Counted from the first letter of the stretch, positions 43,606 to 53,157 are shown. The stretch is 64,000 nt of DNA from Cytophagales bacterium UBA2561 (GCA_002340355.1 DDLX01000013.1:62001-126000), one strand, 5' to 3'. Numbers and translations: made by a program. The notes: generated from the letters alone by a model not told the origin.

Positions 43606-43617
43606 TCGTTCTTTGAT

Positions 43618-44394
43618 TTACCACCTTACCCAAGGAGCTTGTTTTGATTGTACCAAATGATTCAAATAATTTCGTTCTCGTACATTATCCATACATTGCC
43701 AAAAATCATCATGGATAAAAGCCTGTAATTCACCTTTTTCAGAAACTTTTTGTAAAGCTCCAAATTCCAAATCACAACTTTCGTCTTCGGTCAAATAACT
43801 CATAATTTTTTTATTGAGAATAAAAAAACCACCATTAATATAACCTGTTGCCATTTGGGGTTTTTCCTGAAAATTGGTAACTTGTGTGCCTTGTATATCA
43901 ATTTCGCCAAATCGAGAAGGCGGATGCACAGCCGTAACAGTTGCCATTTTTTGATGTTGTTGATGAAAAGCAACCAATTTTTGGATATCTACATCACTCA
44001 CCCCATCTCCATAAGTTAAATGAAAGTTATCTGACTGAATGTATTTTTCCAATCGCTTGATACGTCCACCTTTTAAGGTTTCAAGTCCTGTATCAACAAA
44101 AGTAATTTCCCAGTCACTATCTTCGGGAGTATTATGGAAAATAGGCAGGCTTGTGGGGTTCATTTTAATGGTAAAGTCACTCCCTGATACTCGCAAATCA
44201 TAAAAATATTGCTTGATATAATTTGCTTTATAGCCTAATGCTAGGATAAATTTTTTATACCCATACGAGCTATAAGTTTTCATGATATGCCATAAAATCG
44301 GCTTACCACCTATTTCAACCATTGGTTTAGGCTTTGTGATAGTTTCTTCGGTAAGACGTGTTCCTTTTCCACCACAAAGAATAACTACTTCCAT
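43618..44394 (-). CDS. rfbF: Glucose-1-phosphate cytidylyltransferase
   Basis: RfbF makes CDP-glucose from CTP and glucose-1-phosphate, opening the CDP-deoxysugar path. The 258-residue protein has ILCGGKGTRLTEETITKPKPMVEIGGKPILWHIM, the nucleotidyltransferase signature with the KPKPMVEIGG block, then YGDGVSDVD and GYINGGFFILN. The length matches the family. First gene of a five-gene operon (rfbF, rfbG, RmlC-like, SDR, GT2) driven by a well-formed promoter at 44459-44490. Confidence 0.96.
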   Translation of the reverse strand: MEVVILCGGKGTRLTEETITKPKPMVEIGGKPILWHIMKTYSSYGYKKFILALGYKANYIKQYFYDLRVSGSDFTIKMNPTSLPIFHNTPEDSDWEITFVDTGLETLKGGRIKRLEKYIQSDNFHLTYGDGVSDVDIQKLVAFHQQHQKMATVTAVHPPSRFGEIDIQGTQVTNFQEKPQMATGYINGGFFILNKKIMSYLTEDESCDLEFGALQKVSEKGELQAFIHDDFWQCMDNVRERNYLNHLVQSKQAPWVRW

Positions 44395-44458
44395 AACTCA
44401 ATTTTATGTGAATATTTGGATACTTTCTATTAAATTGAAATGCTAGTTGAGGGATAGG

Positions 44459-44490
44459 CAAACATACAGTCTTGAACATCGGAATCCAAA
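44459..44490 (-). promoter_or_regulatory. Promoter of the rfbF-rfbG operon
   Basis: Minus strand: TTTG (44490-44487), 20-bp spacer, TATGTTTG (44466-44459). Both elements and the spacing fit the Bacteroidota consensus. The leader would be about 58 nt. Confidence 0.7.
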
Positions 44491-44609
44491 CTTGATCTCA
44501 GAATTTTAGAAATTTTAGAATATTAAAACTATTAGATTAATCTATTTTCTTGTAAGGATGAATAAAAGACTACGAACTGAGGAGGTAACCTAATATTGAT
44601 TCCAGAAAT

Positions 44610-45359
44610 TTACGGGCGAAATCTTCGCATCAATTCATTACTAAAAATAAACTCATTAAGTTGCTCGATATCAGTATTCATAATTTGGTCATGACTACCT
44701 TCCCATAATTTTTCACCTTTATAAAGAAACATAATCTTTTGCCCAATTTCCATAACAGAATTCATATCATGTGTTACGACTACGGTAGTAATATCATATT
44801 CTTCTGTAATTTCACCAATTAATTGGTCAATCAAAATAGCTGTCAAAGGATCAAGTCCTGAATTAGGTTCATCACAAAATAAATATTTGGGATTCAATAC
44901 AATAGCTCTAGCAATGCCTACTCGTTTTTTCATTCCTCCACTAATTTCAGAAGGCATCTTGTCGTTTACGTTGGGCAAATCGACCCGCTCCAAACAAAAA
45001 TTTACCCGATCTAATTTTTCAGAAGGTGATAAATCGGAGTCCATCATATTAAGAGGAAATAATACATTTTCTTCTACGGTCATGGAGTCAAAAAGTGCTG
45101 ATCCCTGAAAGAGCATCCCAATTTCTTGTCGAATCTGCTTTTTTTCTTTTCGTCCTGTTTGTATAAAATCCCGATTATCATAAAGAATTTCTCCCTCATC
45201 AGGCTCGATTAAGCCTACAATATTTTTGAGTAAAACACTCTTTCCAGTGCCACTCGCTCCAATGATTAGATTTGTTTTTCTTTTTTCAAAAATACCATCA
45301 ATCCCTTTCAAAACTTGTTTGCCATTGAATGACTTTTGGATATTTCTAATTTCAATCAT
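44610..45359 (-). CDS. mlaF: MlaF-type ABC transporter ATPase
   Basis: A 249-residue ATPase with Walker A IGASGTGKSVLLKNIVGL, Q-loop GMLFQGSALFDSMTVEENV, signature SGGMKKRVGIARAI, Walker B YLFCDEPNSGLDP and H-loop VVTHDMNS. The QGSALFDSMTV and DEPNSGLDPLTA blocks are characteristic of MlaF/Ttg2A, the ATPase of MCE phospholipid transporters. It should pair with the MlaE-type permease at 3059, 41 kb away. It stands alone here, downstream of the polysaccharide locus. Confidence 0.9.
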   Translation of the reverse strand: MIEIRNIQKSFNGKQVLKGIDGIFEKRKTNLIIGASGTGKSVLLKNIVGLIEPDEGEILYDNRDFIQTGRKEKKQIRQEIGMLFQGSALFDSMTVEENVLFPLNMMDSDLSPSEKLDRVNFCLERVDLPNVNDKMPSEISGGMKKRVGIARAIVLNPKYLFCDEPNSGLDPLTAILIDQLIGEITEEYDITTVVVTHDMNSVMEIGQKIMFLYKGEKLWEGSHDQIMNTDIEQLNEFIFSNELMRRFRP

Positions 45360-45709
45360 CTTCTGTTTTGATTTTATAATACAAATCAGGGGTGTAATTT
45401 TGCTCTTTATTTGAAATAGAAGGCTAAAATACTTTTTAAAGTAACAATAATTCGTAAGTTTTTATTCATTCACAACCCCTTAACTTCTATATAATTAATT
45501 GAAAGTCAATGCTCTAAAAAGTTATCTTTTGAAATGATTTAGGAATTAATAAAATGTGTTTTATTAATAATAAGCATTCTAAAGATTTATCTAGACAGAA
45601 AAACCAAAGTCCTTATTTTCCAATAAATCAGAAGCTAATATCAACAAATATAATACAAATTAGTTTTATTTGCATACTGCAGTAATTCGATTATATTTTT
45701 ATAAAATTT
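45360..45709. other. Divergent intergenic region, mlaF / DUF72
   Basis: About 350 bp, AT-rich, without a gene. TTTG (45669-45672), a 19-bp spacer and TATATTTT (45692-45699) form a near-consensus promoter for the DUF72 gene. Confidence 0.45.
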
Positions 45710-46624
45710 ATGGAATTTGGAAAATTAGCCAATATCAGCCAAGTTGATTTTACACTACCTAAAGATCATTCTGATACTTTACCAATTTTACAAAAAAAAT
45801 CTAAGAACACAACTCCGAAAATTTTTGTAGGTTGCCCTGTCTGGGCAAATATGGCATGGAAAGGCAAAATTTATCCTAAAAATGCCAAATCCACTGATTT
45901 TCTGGAACTCTATGCCCGTCAATTTAACTGTATCGAACTCAATCTGACACATTATCGAATTCCAGATTTTCAAATGATTAGGAAGTGGAAAAAAGTTACT
46001 CCGCCCGAATTTCGATTTTGTCCTAAGATTTTTCAGGGTATCAGCCATCATAATCAATTACAAAATGTTCAGTCTCAAGTTTTGGATTTTGTAGAGATTC
46101 TGTCTGAATTAGAGTTCCGATTAGGGCTTTCATTTTTGCAATTACCACCACACTTCTCACCTCAGAAAGCGGATATTTTAATTCGGTTTTTAGAAAATTT
46201 TCCGAAAGGATTTCCTTTGTCTGTAGAATTTCGGCATCCCGATTGGTTTTCACCAAAATTTGAAGATATAACCAATCTCGTTTTTGAAAAGATGAAAAAC
46301 TTACAAATTTCTTCAGTTATTACGGATACAGCAGGACGAAGGGATGTGATTCATCAGCGATTAACAATTCCTACTGCTGTGATTCGGTTTGTAGGAAACT
46401 GTTTAGACCCATCAGATTATCAACGAGTTGATGATTGGATTCAACGTCTAAAAATTTGGTTAGATGAAGGTTTAGAAAATGTTTATTTCTGGATACATGA
46501 GCCTGAAAATATTTTAGCTCCTGATTTGGTGGCTTATTTTATTCAAGAACTGAATCAAGAGCTTGGTTTTTCACTCAAGAAACCTCGTTTTCTTCCTCAA
46601 AATATACAAACTAGTTTGTTTTAA
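45710..46624 (+). CDS. DUF72 family protein
   Basis: The 304-residue protein belongs to the YecE/DUF72 group, which has a TIM-barrel fold. KIFVGCPVWANMAWKGKIYPKN, the FNCIELNLTHYRIPD segment, PEFRFCPKIFQGISH, LSFLQLPPHFSPQ and SVEFRHPDWF are all in place. The biochemical role is not established; an iron-sulphur or endonuclease-like function has been suggested for relatives. It converges with the ABC permease gene, only 7 nt between the stops. Confidence 0.88.
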   Translation: MEFGKLANISQVDFTLPKDHSDTLPILQKKSKNTTPKIFVGCPVWANMAWKGKIYPKNAKSTDFLELYARQFNCIELNLTHYRIPDFQMIRKWKKVTPPEFRFCPKIFQGISHHNQLQNVQSQVLDFVEILSELEFRLGLSFLQLPPHFSPQKADILIRFLENFPKGFPLSVEFRHPDWFSPKFEDITNLVFEKMKNLQISSVITDTAGRRDVIHQRLTIPTAVIRFVGNCLDPSDYQRVDDWIQRLKIWLDEGLENVYFWIHEPENILAPDLVAYFIQELNQELGFSLKKPRFLPQNIQTSLF

Positions 46625-46631
46625 GGAGTTA

Positions 46632-47843
46632 TTATTTTTTACGAATCAGCCCTTTAGGGTCATAAGCATCTCTCAAACCATTTCCTAACAAATTAAAGGA
46701 TAGTACCAATAAACTGATACAAAAACTCGGCAAAAAGACCAAATGCCAACTATTCGGACGAAACATATTTTCAGAACCCGCACTAATCATCATTCCCCAA
46801 GATGGTGTAGGTGGCTGAACTCCAAGCCCTAAGAAACTTAATCCCGCCTCAACTAAAATTGCCGAAGCAAAAATTGAGGTTGTAATGACAATCAAAGACC
46901 CAATTAAATTTGGTAAAATATGACGATAAATAATATAAAAATTGTTCATTCCGAAGGCTTGTGCAGCTTCGATATAGAGCTTTTGTTTGAGTGCCATAAT
47001 CTCGCCTCTGACTACCCTCGCAATTTCGACCCACATCGTTAAGCCAACTGCCACAAATGCAACCCAAACTCCTTTTCCTAATGCCATACTAATTGCAATG
47101 ACTAACATAATACTCGGTACTGACCAAACCACAGTCATTAACCAAGAAACTAAAGCATCAATAGTACCACCAAAAAAACCTGCAAAGGCACCCAAAGAAA
47201 CCCCTAACAATAAGGAAATCATGACAGAAATAAACCCGATAGATAAGGAAATTCGCAAGCCAAATAGTAACATACTCAACATATCTCGACCTGATAAATC
47301 TGTTCCCAGATAGTAAGTTCGTTCCTCAATATTATTTTGTTCAAATTCACTGATTAGCTTTTCTAAGGTAATGGTGTTTACTTCTCCCATCACATCGACA
47401 AAAGTATATTCATCATTTTTTTTCTTGATACTACCTTTCTCAAAAGATAATGCTTTGACCGCATGAAGGAGGAAATGCGCTTGTTCTTGAGGTTCTTTAC
47501 CAATAGTAAAATAGACAGAATCACCTGCAATTCGGTAACTACTAATAGGCGTTTCAGAATAAGAATTTTCCTGTCCTTGATATACGCGTTCGAAAAAATT
47601 ACGTTCTTCAACCTCTCGATTCAATCGAATTTTGAGAATTTTGGTTTTAAATCCAGGGGTTTTTTTGGAGATAATTTCTGAGCCATTATTTACATTGGGT
47701 GTATTGTCGGGCATAATGGCATATCCTAGTGCCACAATAATATGTGAAATGATAATCACCGTCAGTCCAAACATAGCAGGTTTATTAGCAAATAACCGCT
47801 TACGAATATAATATGAAGGTGATTTATTAATTAGTTCAGACAT
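46632..47843 (-). CDS. Oligopeptide-type ABC transporter permease (OppC/DppC)
   Basis: A 403-residue inner-membrane permease. One helix (about 20-42) is followed by an unusually long extracytoplasmic insert (about 50-180), then the DppC core: YLGTDLSGRDMLSMLLFGLRISL, several helices, and the EAA loop ARVVRGEIMALKQKLYIEAAQAFGMNNFYIIYRHILPNL. GLSFLGLGVQPPTPSWGMMI near the end is a strong family signature. The insert is typical of Bacteroidota homologues. No partner permease, ATPase or binding protein is adjacent, so it is an orphan in this window. Confidence 0.88.
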   Translation of the reverse strand: MSELINKSPSYYIRKRLFANKPAMFGLTVIIISHIIVALGYAIMPDNTPNVNNGSEIISKKTPGFKTKILKIRLNREVEERNFFERVYQGQENSYSETPISSYRIAGDSVYFTIGKEPQEQAHFLLHAVKALSFEKGSIKKKNDEYTFVDVMGEVNTITLEKLISEFEQNNIEERTYYLGTDLSGRDMLSMLLFGLRISLSIGFISVMISLLLGVSLGAFAGFFGGTIDALVSWLMTVVWSVPSIMLVIAISMALGKGVWVAFVAVGLTMWVEIARVVRGEIMALKQKLYIEAAQAFGMNNFYIIYRHILPNLIGSLIVITTSIFASAILVEAGLSFLGLGVQPPTPSWGMMISAGSENMFRPNSWHLVFLPSFCISLLVLSFNLLGNGLRDAYDPKGLIRKK

Positions 47844-48167
47844 AAATTTTGAAGAGGACTAGCCCAATAATAGGGCGAATTGCGTCATAATTGCCTACAA
47901 TTTTAGCCAAAAAATCCTAAATAAACTTGGCGAAAAAAATAATCTATTGAGAATCAATTGTTTTTTTCTTGGAAATAGGATGTTTTTTTTAAATTAATCA
48001 CTCAAAAGTTTAATAATCAAACTATTACTCTTTATAAGAAGTCTAAGTTAGATGGTTCGATAAATTGTGATAGTAGAGATGATAGGAATGAAAATATATC
48101 ATCTCTTTTGTAAAAAAAATTAGTAAATTGATTATATTTAATAAATTCTATTTATGGAAATGAAAAA
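47844..48167. other. Intergenic region upstream of the OppC-type gene
   Basis: About 324 bp, AT-rich. No gene, promoter match or repeat was recognised. Confidence 0.4.
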
Positions 48168-48881
48168 TTATTCTGATTTGACAATCTCATTTCCGATTAA
48201 AGTAGGAACTACTTCAAATTTATCAATAGTCGTACAAAGTTCAAAATCACGGTCAAGATTTTGGGTTTTGAGTCGGCGATAATGTCCTACTTTTTGGATA
48301 AATCCTAATAAATCTGACTTTGCATTTTTATATAATTCACAAGCTCCTAATACTTCGTCTCCATCATTCATATCAAACTTTCCTTCTAATTGTTCTGCTA
48401 ATGCTCCACCAAAAAGAGTATCTTCCATACTAAAACGTCCACGCCATCCAGAAGCTAATACGATCACATCTAAATCTTGACTATCAATAAATTGAGCTAC
48501 TGAAGATAAGTTTAAAAATGAACCTATTACAATTTGTTGAGCCTCTTCAGCTACTGAAATGGCTCTTGTGCCATTGGTAGTGGTCATGGCAATGGATTTT
48601 CCTTTAAAGCGTTCTTCCATAAATTCAAATGGAGAATTACCAAGATCAAATTCTGGTATTTTGATCCCACCCCGTTCACCTGCTGTGAAGTAGCCTTTCT
48701 GTCCTAATGTGTGGCACTCTTCCACACTAGCCACAGGCAAAATACTTTTTAAACCTGTCCCTATTCCTGCAGTCATGGTTGAGGTAGCTCGCAAAATATC
48801 CGAAACGATAACAATTGTATTCTTGATAGAGTACAATTGTAGTAAATCAGGTGAAAAACAAATTCTGAATTTTCGCATCAT
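48168..48881 (-). CDS. comB: 2-phosphosulfolactate phosphatase
   Basis: ComB removes phosphate from 2-phosphosulfolactate, a step known from coenzyme M synthesis, although in bacteria its role is unclear and may concern sulfolactate or sulfolipid metabolism. The 237-residue protein has TIVIVSDILRATSTMTAGIGTG, GERGGIKIPEFDLGNSPFEF, AMTTTNGTRAI, VLASGWRGRFSMEDTLFGGALAEQL, the magnesium and phosphate sites of the family. It diverges from the TonB receptor gene. Confidence 0.9.
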   Translation of the reverse strand: MMRKFRICFSPDLLQLYSIKNTIVIVSDILRATSTMTAGIGTGLKSILPVASVEECHTLGQKGYFTAGERGGIKIPEFDLGNSPFEFMEERFKGKSIAMTTTNGTRAISVAEEAQQIVIGSFLNLSSVAQFIDSQDLDVIVLASGWRGRFSMEDTLFGGALAEQLEGKFDMNDGDEVLGACELYKNAKSDLLGFIQKVGHYRRLKTQNLDRDFELCTTIDKFEVVPTLIGNEIVKSE

Positions 48882-48975
48882 ATTTAGGAAATTAAATCCA
48901 ATAAATTAGATTCTAATAATCACATTATTTAACGTTTTAGGACAATTTGAAATCTTAATACTGTCTAAAACATTT

Positions 48976-48983
48976 TACCTTTG
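48976..48983 (+). promoter_or_regulatory. Candidate promoter -7 box for the TonB receptor
   Basis: TACCTTTG is an exact match, 45 nt before the start. A TTTG at 48946 is 26 bp away, slightly too far for an ideal -33 element. Confidence 0.45.
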
Positions 48984-49027
48984 CTCCATTTTTAAGAGAA
49001 GCCTTATTTATTCCTAAAATTATCATA

Positions 49028-51454
49028 ATGAAAATTCATTTTTATCACTTTGTATTTTTTATTTTTTTTCTGATTCTTTTTTTTCCTTTTACTGGAGTAG
49101 CACAAATCATCGAAGTCCTTTCCATAAATGATCAAAAACCTATCTCTAAAGTATTGATTTTCAATACTGATTCTTCTAAAAATATCCTTACTGATATCGA
49201 AGGAAAAGCCGATATTTCTACTTTTAATCTTGATGAAAAAATTTATTTAACCCATATTATTTTTCAGTCACAACAAAGCACTAAACAGCGACTTTCTAAA
49301 AATAAATACCAAATTTTCTTAACAGAAAAAGTAAATTTTTTAGATGAAATTGTATTTTCAGCTAATAAAGATGAAACTTCAAAATCTGATCTGCCTATTC
49401 GTTTGGAGACTATGACAGCCCAAGAGATCCGACTGAATAACCCCCAAACTTCGGCAGATATTTTGGCAAAAAGTGGTGGAGTTTTCGTTCAAAAAAGTCA
49501 AGCAGGTGGTGGCAGTCCTATTCTTCGAGGTTTCGAAGCTAACCGCGTCTTGTTAGTTATTGATGGAATTCGAATGAATAATGCCATTTATCGAAGTGGT
49601 CACCTCCAAAATATCATTACGATTGATCCCAATATTATTCAGCGAGCCGAAGTTGTTTTTGGTCCCAGTTCTGTGATGTATGGGAGTGATGCTTTAGGGG
49701 GAGTCATGCACTTTTCGACTCGTAATCCAGAAATTACGGGAGAAAAATTGGAACTACATGGAGGAGGTTTCTTACGCTACTCTTCTGCAAATAACGAACA
49801 AAGTTTAGGACTTGATTTAGAGTATAGTCATAAAAATATAGCTGGACTTACTCATGTAACTTTTAGTCAATTTAGAGATATAAAAACAGGAAAACAAGGT
49901 AATCAAAGTCATATTGAAAATTGGAAACGACACCATTATCAAAAACGAATGAATCAACAGGATTCGATGTTTCAAAACTCCAATCTTCTTACTCAAATTG
50001 GTACAGCTTATGAGCAATTTGATATTATGCAAAAATTTCTTTATCAACCACATGATAACAACCAATATAGTTTTAATTTTCAATATTCAAATTCTTCAAA
50101 TATACCTCGTTATGAACGACTTAATGAATATTTAGACAATCGTTTAAAATATGCTGAGTGGCATTATTCACCCCAAAAACGTTTACTGTTTTCAGCACGA
50201 GCAGACTTCAAGGATTTAAGCCATTTTTATGATGATGCTTCGGTTATTTTGGGAGTGCAAAATATCGAAGAAGGACGTATTACCAGACGTTTTGATGACT
50301 CTATTCGCAATGTACGAACTGAAAATATTCAGGTTTATTCGATGAATATTGATCTGACTAAAAAAATTAAAGAATCACATTATTTTACTTATGGTTTAGA
50401 AAGTTTTTATAATAAGGTACATTCTAAAGCTCATACAGAAAATATACTTGGTGGAGAACAAGGAAAATTATCCACCCGTTATCCTGATGGTGGAAGCGAA
50501 ATGCAAAGTTTTGCGCTTTACCTCAATCATCGACAGACATTTAATAGTCTTGGAAAAATTCAATTGATTTTTTCACAAGGATTGCGTTATAACTATGTTT
50601 CTTTGGCTTCACTTTTTGAAGATAAAACCTTTTTTCCACTGCCTTTTTCCGAAGCAACTTTAGCCAATAATGCCTTGAGTGGAAATTTAGGTTTAGTCTT
50701 AAAATTTAATGATAATGTGAACTTTACATTAAATGCTTCTACAGGATTTCGTGCGCCAAATGTCGATGATATGGGAAAAATATTTGATTCAGAACCCAGT
50801 ACAGTTATTGTTCCAAATCCAAATTTAAAACCAGAATATACTTACAATATAGAAAGTAGCATTCGAGGAAAAATTCTACAAAAAATACAATTTAATTTAA
50901 CAGGATTTTATACTTATTTAGATAATGCCATTATTCGGAATGATTTTCTATTTAATGGTGAAGATTCAATTATTTATGATGGTGTATTGAGTAAAGTTTT
51001 GGCGAATGTGAATGCCGAAGAAGCCATTTTATACGGTTGGCAATTCGATTTATCACATAATATCGGGCAATTTTTGGAGGTTCGGCATCAATTAGCGCAA
51101 ACATTTGGCGAGGTTCGTTCTAGAAATGAACCATTGGCACATATCCCACCACTTTATGGAAAAAGTTCGATTACTTGGAATTATCAAAATTGGGCAGGAG
51201 ATTTTTTTGTGCTATATAATGGTAAAAAAGCACTTTCTAAATATAGTCCATCCAGCATAGATAGGTTAGATTTGGCGACTCCCGAAGGAATGCCTGCTTG
51301 GATGACTTGGAATACTCAAATGACTTATCGTTTTCGAAATTTTACAGGACAGTTTGCTATTGAAAATATTTTTGACCGTCATTATCGGGTTTTTGGTTCG
51401 GGTTTGAGTGCAATGGGACGAAACTTTGTGATTACATTCCGTGCTAATTTTTAA
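49028..51454 (+). CDS. TonB-dependent receptor, haem/haemoglobin type
   Basis: An 808-residue outer-membrane receptor. A signal peptide (about 1-25) is followed by a carboxypeptidase-like beta-domain (about 27-105), the plug (about 120-250, with PILRGFEANRVLLVIDG and GPSSVMYGSDALGGVMHF) and a 22-strand barrel ending in FVITFRANF with a terminal Phe. FRAPN and NPNLKPE are the FRAP/NPNL boxes of haem and haemoglobin receptors. So haem uptake is likely, though not proven. It is monocistronic, and no haem-binding lipoprotein gene is adjacent. Confidence 0.9.
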   Translation: MKIHFYHFVFFIFFLILFFPFTGVAQIIEVLSINDQKPISKVLIFNTDSSKNILTDIEGKADISTFNLDEKIYLTHIIFQSQQSTKQRLSKNKYQIFLTEKVNFLDEIVFSANKDETSKSDLPIRLETMTAQEIRLNNPQTSADILAKSGGVFVQKSQAGGGSPILRGFEANRVLLVIDGIRMNNAIYRSGHLQNIITIDPNIIQRAEVVFGPSSVMYGSDALGGVMHFSTRNPEITGEKLELHGGGFLRYSSANNEQSLGLDLEYSHKNIAGLTHVTFSQFRDIKTGKQGNQSHIENWKRHHYQKRMNQQDSMFQNSNLLTQIGTAYEQFDIMQKFLYQPHDNNQYSFNFQYSNSSNIPRYERLNEYLDNRLKYAEWHYSPQKRLLFSARADFKDLSHFYDDASVILGVQNIEEGRITRRFDDSIRNVRTENIQVYSMNIDLTKKIKESHYFTYGLESFYNKVHSKAHTENILGGEQGKLSTRYPDGGSEMQSFALYLNHRQTFNSLGKIQLIFSQGLRYNYVSLASLFEDKTFFPLPFSEATLANNALSGNLGLVLKFNDNVNFTLNASTGFRAPNVDDMGKIFDSEPSTVIVPNPNLKPEYTYNIESSIRGKILQKIQFNLTGFYTYLDNAIIRNDFLFNGEDSIIYDGVLSKVLANVNAEEAILYGWQFDLSHNIGQFLEVRHQLAQTFGEVRSRNEPLAHIPPLYGKSSITWNYQNWAGDFFVLYNGKKALSKYSPSSIDRLDLATPEGMPAWMTWNTQMTYRFRNFTGQFAIENIFDRHYRVFGSGLSAMGRNFVITFRANF

Positions 51455-51455
51455 A

Positions 51456-52145
51456 TTATATCAATCTATATACTTTCTGGTCTAATTCTTTGATAATCAA
51501 TTGTTTTTCTTCCAACTTTATGTTTTGATACAAATTATTTAATTTAATTTTTACACCAACTGTTAAAATACACGTATCATCTTCATTATCATAGACTTTT
51601 AGAATCCAGTCTGTTTTTCCATTTCGTAAACATTGTTCAATTTTGTGTTCGTTTTGGGAAACCAAAATATATTCTTGGAGGCTCGGAATTGCCTGATACT
51701 CTTTCTTTTCCTGATTTCGGTCTTTGCTAGCTGTGGATTTTGACAAAACTTCAATAGTCGTATGCGGATTTTCAGAAATTCCATTTGGAGTAATTGGTAC
51801 ATTGACTAATTGAATGATCAAATTAGGAATTCGAATTGCCCCAAATAAGACAGAGCGAATTTTGATACTTTCGACATAATGAGCGTATTCACTTAAATTA
51901 ATTTGTTGTACGACCATAATATTTAATTGTCGAATAAGTTCGATATGACTGTGAGAACCAGAAGCCATTTGTTCAAAGAAGTTTTGTTGAAAAAGAAGGA
52001 AATCAAATTTATCACTCAAAATATAATTGATGATTTCTTGGACAACAGGCTCACTACTTTCTTTTGGAATGACCTGATTTTGAGCATATTCAAACTTTAG
52101 CTCAGTTAAATTTTCTAATTTATCTAGCAGTTCGACTGTTTCCAT
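51456..52145 (-). CDS. Uma2 family PD-(D/E)XK protein with altered active site
   Basis: The 229-residue protein matches Uma2/DUF820 well: SGSHSHIELIRQLN near residue 65, IRSVLFGAIRIPNLIIQ, HTTIEVLSKSTASKDRNQEKKEYQAIPSLQEYILVSQ, and a late LTVGVKIKLNNLYQ strand. In most family members the segment before the ExL motif is PDL or PDV, where the Asp binds metal. Here it is PNL, so nuclease activity may be lost. The role of Uma2 proteins is not settled. It converges with the TonB receptor gene, one base between the stops. Confidence 0.82.
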   Translation of the reverse strand: METVELLDKLENLTELKFEYAQNQVIPKESSEPVVQEIINYILSDKFDFLLFQQNFFEQMASGSHSHIELIRQLNIMVVQQINLSEYAHYVESIKIRSVLFGAIRIPNLIIQLVNVPITPNGISENPHTTIEVLSKSTASKDRNQEKKEYQAIPSLQEYILVSQNEHKIEQCLRNGKTDWILKVYDNEDDTCILTVGVKIKLNNLYQNIKLEEKQLIIKELDQKVYRLI

Positions 52146-52464
52146 TTCATCATTTTTTTAGTGTTTTCTAATATACATAAATTTAATAATTTGTTTGGTG
52201 CAAAAGTCATTTTTTAGTTGTTGATATCTACTTCCGCTTTGGAGCAGTTTTGAAACACAAGTTTACAGAAAATTCATTCATATTGTATCCTTGACACTAC
52301 CGATTTACGTATATTTCTACTGGAATACTTAGCTTTGATGAAAATTGCTCAAAAACCTTAAAATATGACTATTAATTCTTAACTAACGTATAAAAAATTA
52401 TCTTTTAGATTACTTTTACAACTTGTTTTAATTTATTTTTATCGCTTTTAAATTCTAAACTCTC
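52146..52464. other. Divergent intergenic region
   Basis: About 320 bp, AT-rich, between a Uma2 gene and a small exported protein. No exact promoter match or repeat was seen. Confidence 0.35.
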
Positions 52465-52845
52465 ATGAATAGAGCTATGAGGTCGCTTGTTTTTGCTTTT
52501 TTACCGCTCATTATTTTTACTGGTATTGCTATTTCTAAATTAATTTTTCAGGAGTCTACTCCTATAGTTTATAAGTGCCAGAGCGAAAACGGTATTATGC
52601 TTGAAGCACATCCCGACCAAATTACAGTCAAATTGCCGAATGGAGAACAAATTGCGTACGATAAAATTACCCAAAAATCAGATGAAAATTTTTGTTATTA
52701 TGAAGGAATAAATGGAACTGCAGATACAAAAACCATTGAGCTTAGTATCAGAAAATCTTTAGATGGAACTCACTATGAGTTTACAGCTGTTTTGGGATCG
52801 GAAGCCTACTCAGGAAGTGCTGAAGCTCAAAAAGAAGGTGTTTAA
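52465..52845 (+). CDS. Small membrane-anchored protein of unknown function
   Basis: The 126-residue product has one N-terminal hydrophobic helix (about residues 8-26), an anchor or uncleaved signal, then a small beta-rich domain of about 95 residues (IVYKCQSENGIMLEAH, IELSIRKSLDGTHYEF). It resembles no family I can name. Two cysteines could form a disulfide in the periplasm. The start ATG is clear. It is a single gene. Confidence 0.6.
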   Translation: MNRAMRSLVFAFLPLIIFTGIAISKLIFQESTPIVYKCQSENGIMLEAHPDQITVKLPNGEQIAYDKITQKSDENFCYYEGINGTADTKTIELSIRKSLDGTHYEFTAVLGSEAYSGSAEAQKEGV

Positions 52846-53105
52846 ATTAAAAACCAAGCTCATTTTTATGATAATTGATTATTTATTTTAATAATTTCGA
52901 TTTTTGATTGAAATCAAAACCAATTCCATAATATTTATCTTATTAATATATTTTTATGGAAAATGGTTTTATCTCAAATATTTAATTATAAATTGTTTTT
53001 GAGTGAGATAGACCCAAACTTTTTCATAAATTTCTTATCCCTACCCAATTTGCGTTTTTGAATAAAACCAGATTAACCCCCAAAAAGATTGTGTTTTTAT
53101 GCTTT

Positions 53106-53139
53106 TTTGGTTTCCATCCGCCAAAAAATACTAATTTTG
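53106..53139 (+). promoter_or_regulatory. ftsK promoter 1
   Basis: TTTG (53106-53109), 22-bp spacer, TAATTTTG (53132-53139). A good Bacteroidota promoter about 110 nt before ftsK. Confidence 0.6.
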
Positions 53140-53157
53140 TGTTCCTTTTGGTACGGA

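Noticed and set aside
45788..46057. An 89-codon minus-strand frame inside the DUF72 gene
   Set aside because: Antisense shadow of a well-supported gene.
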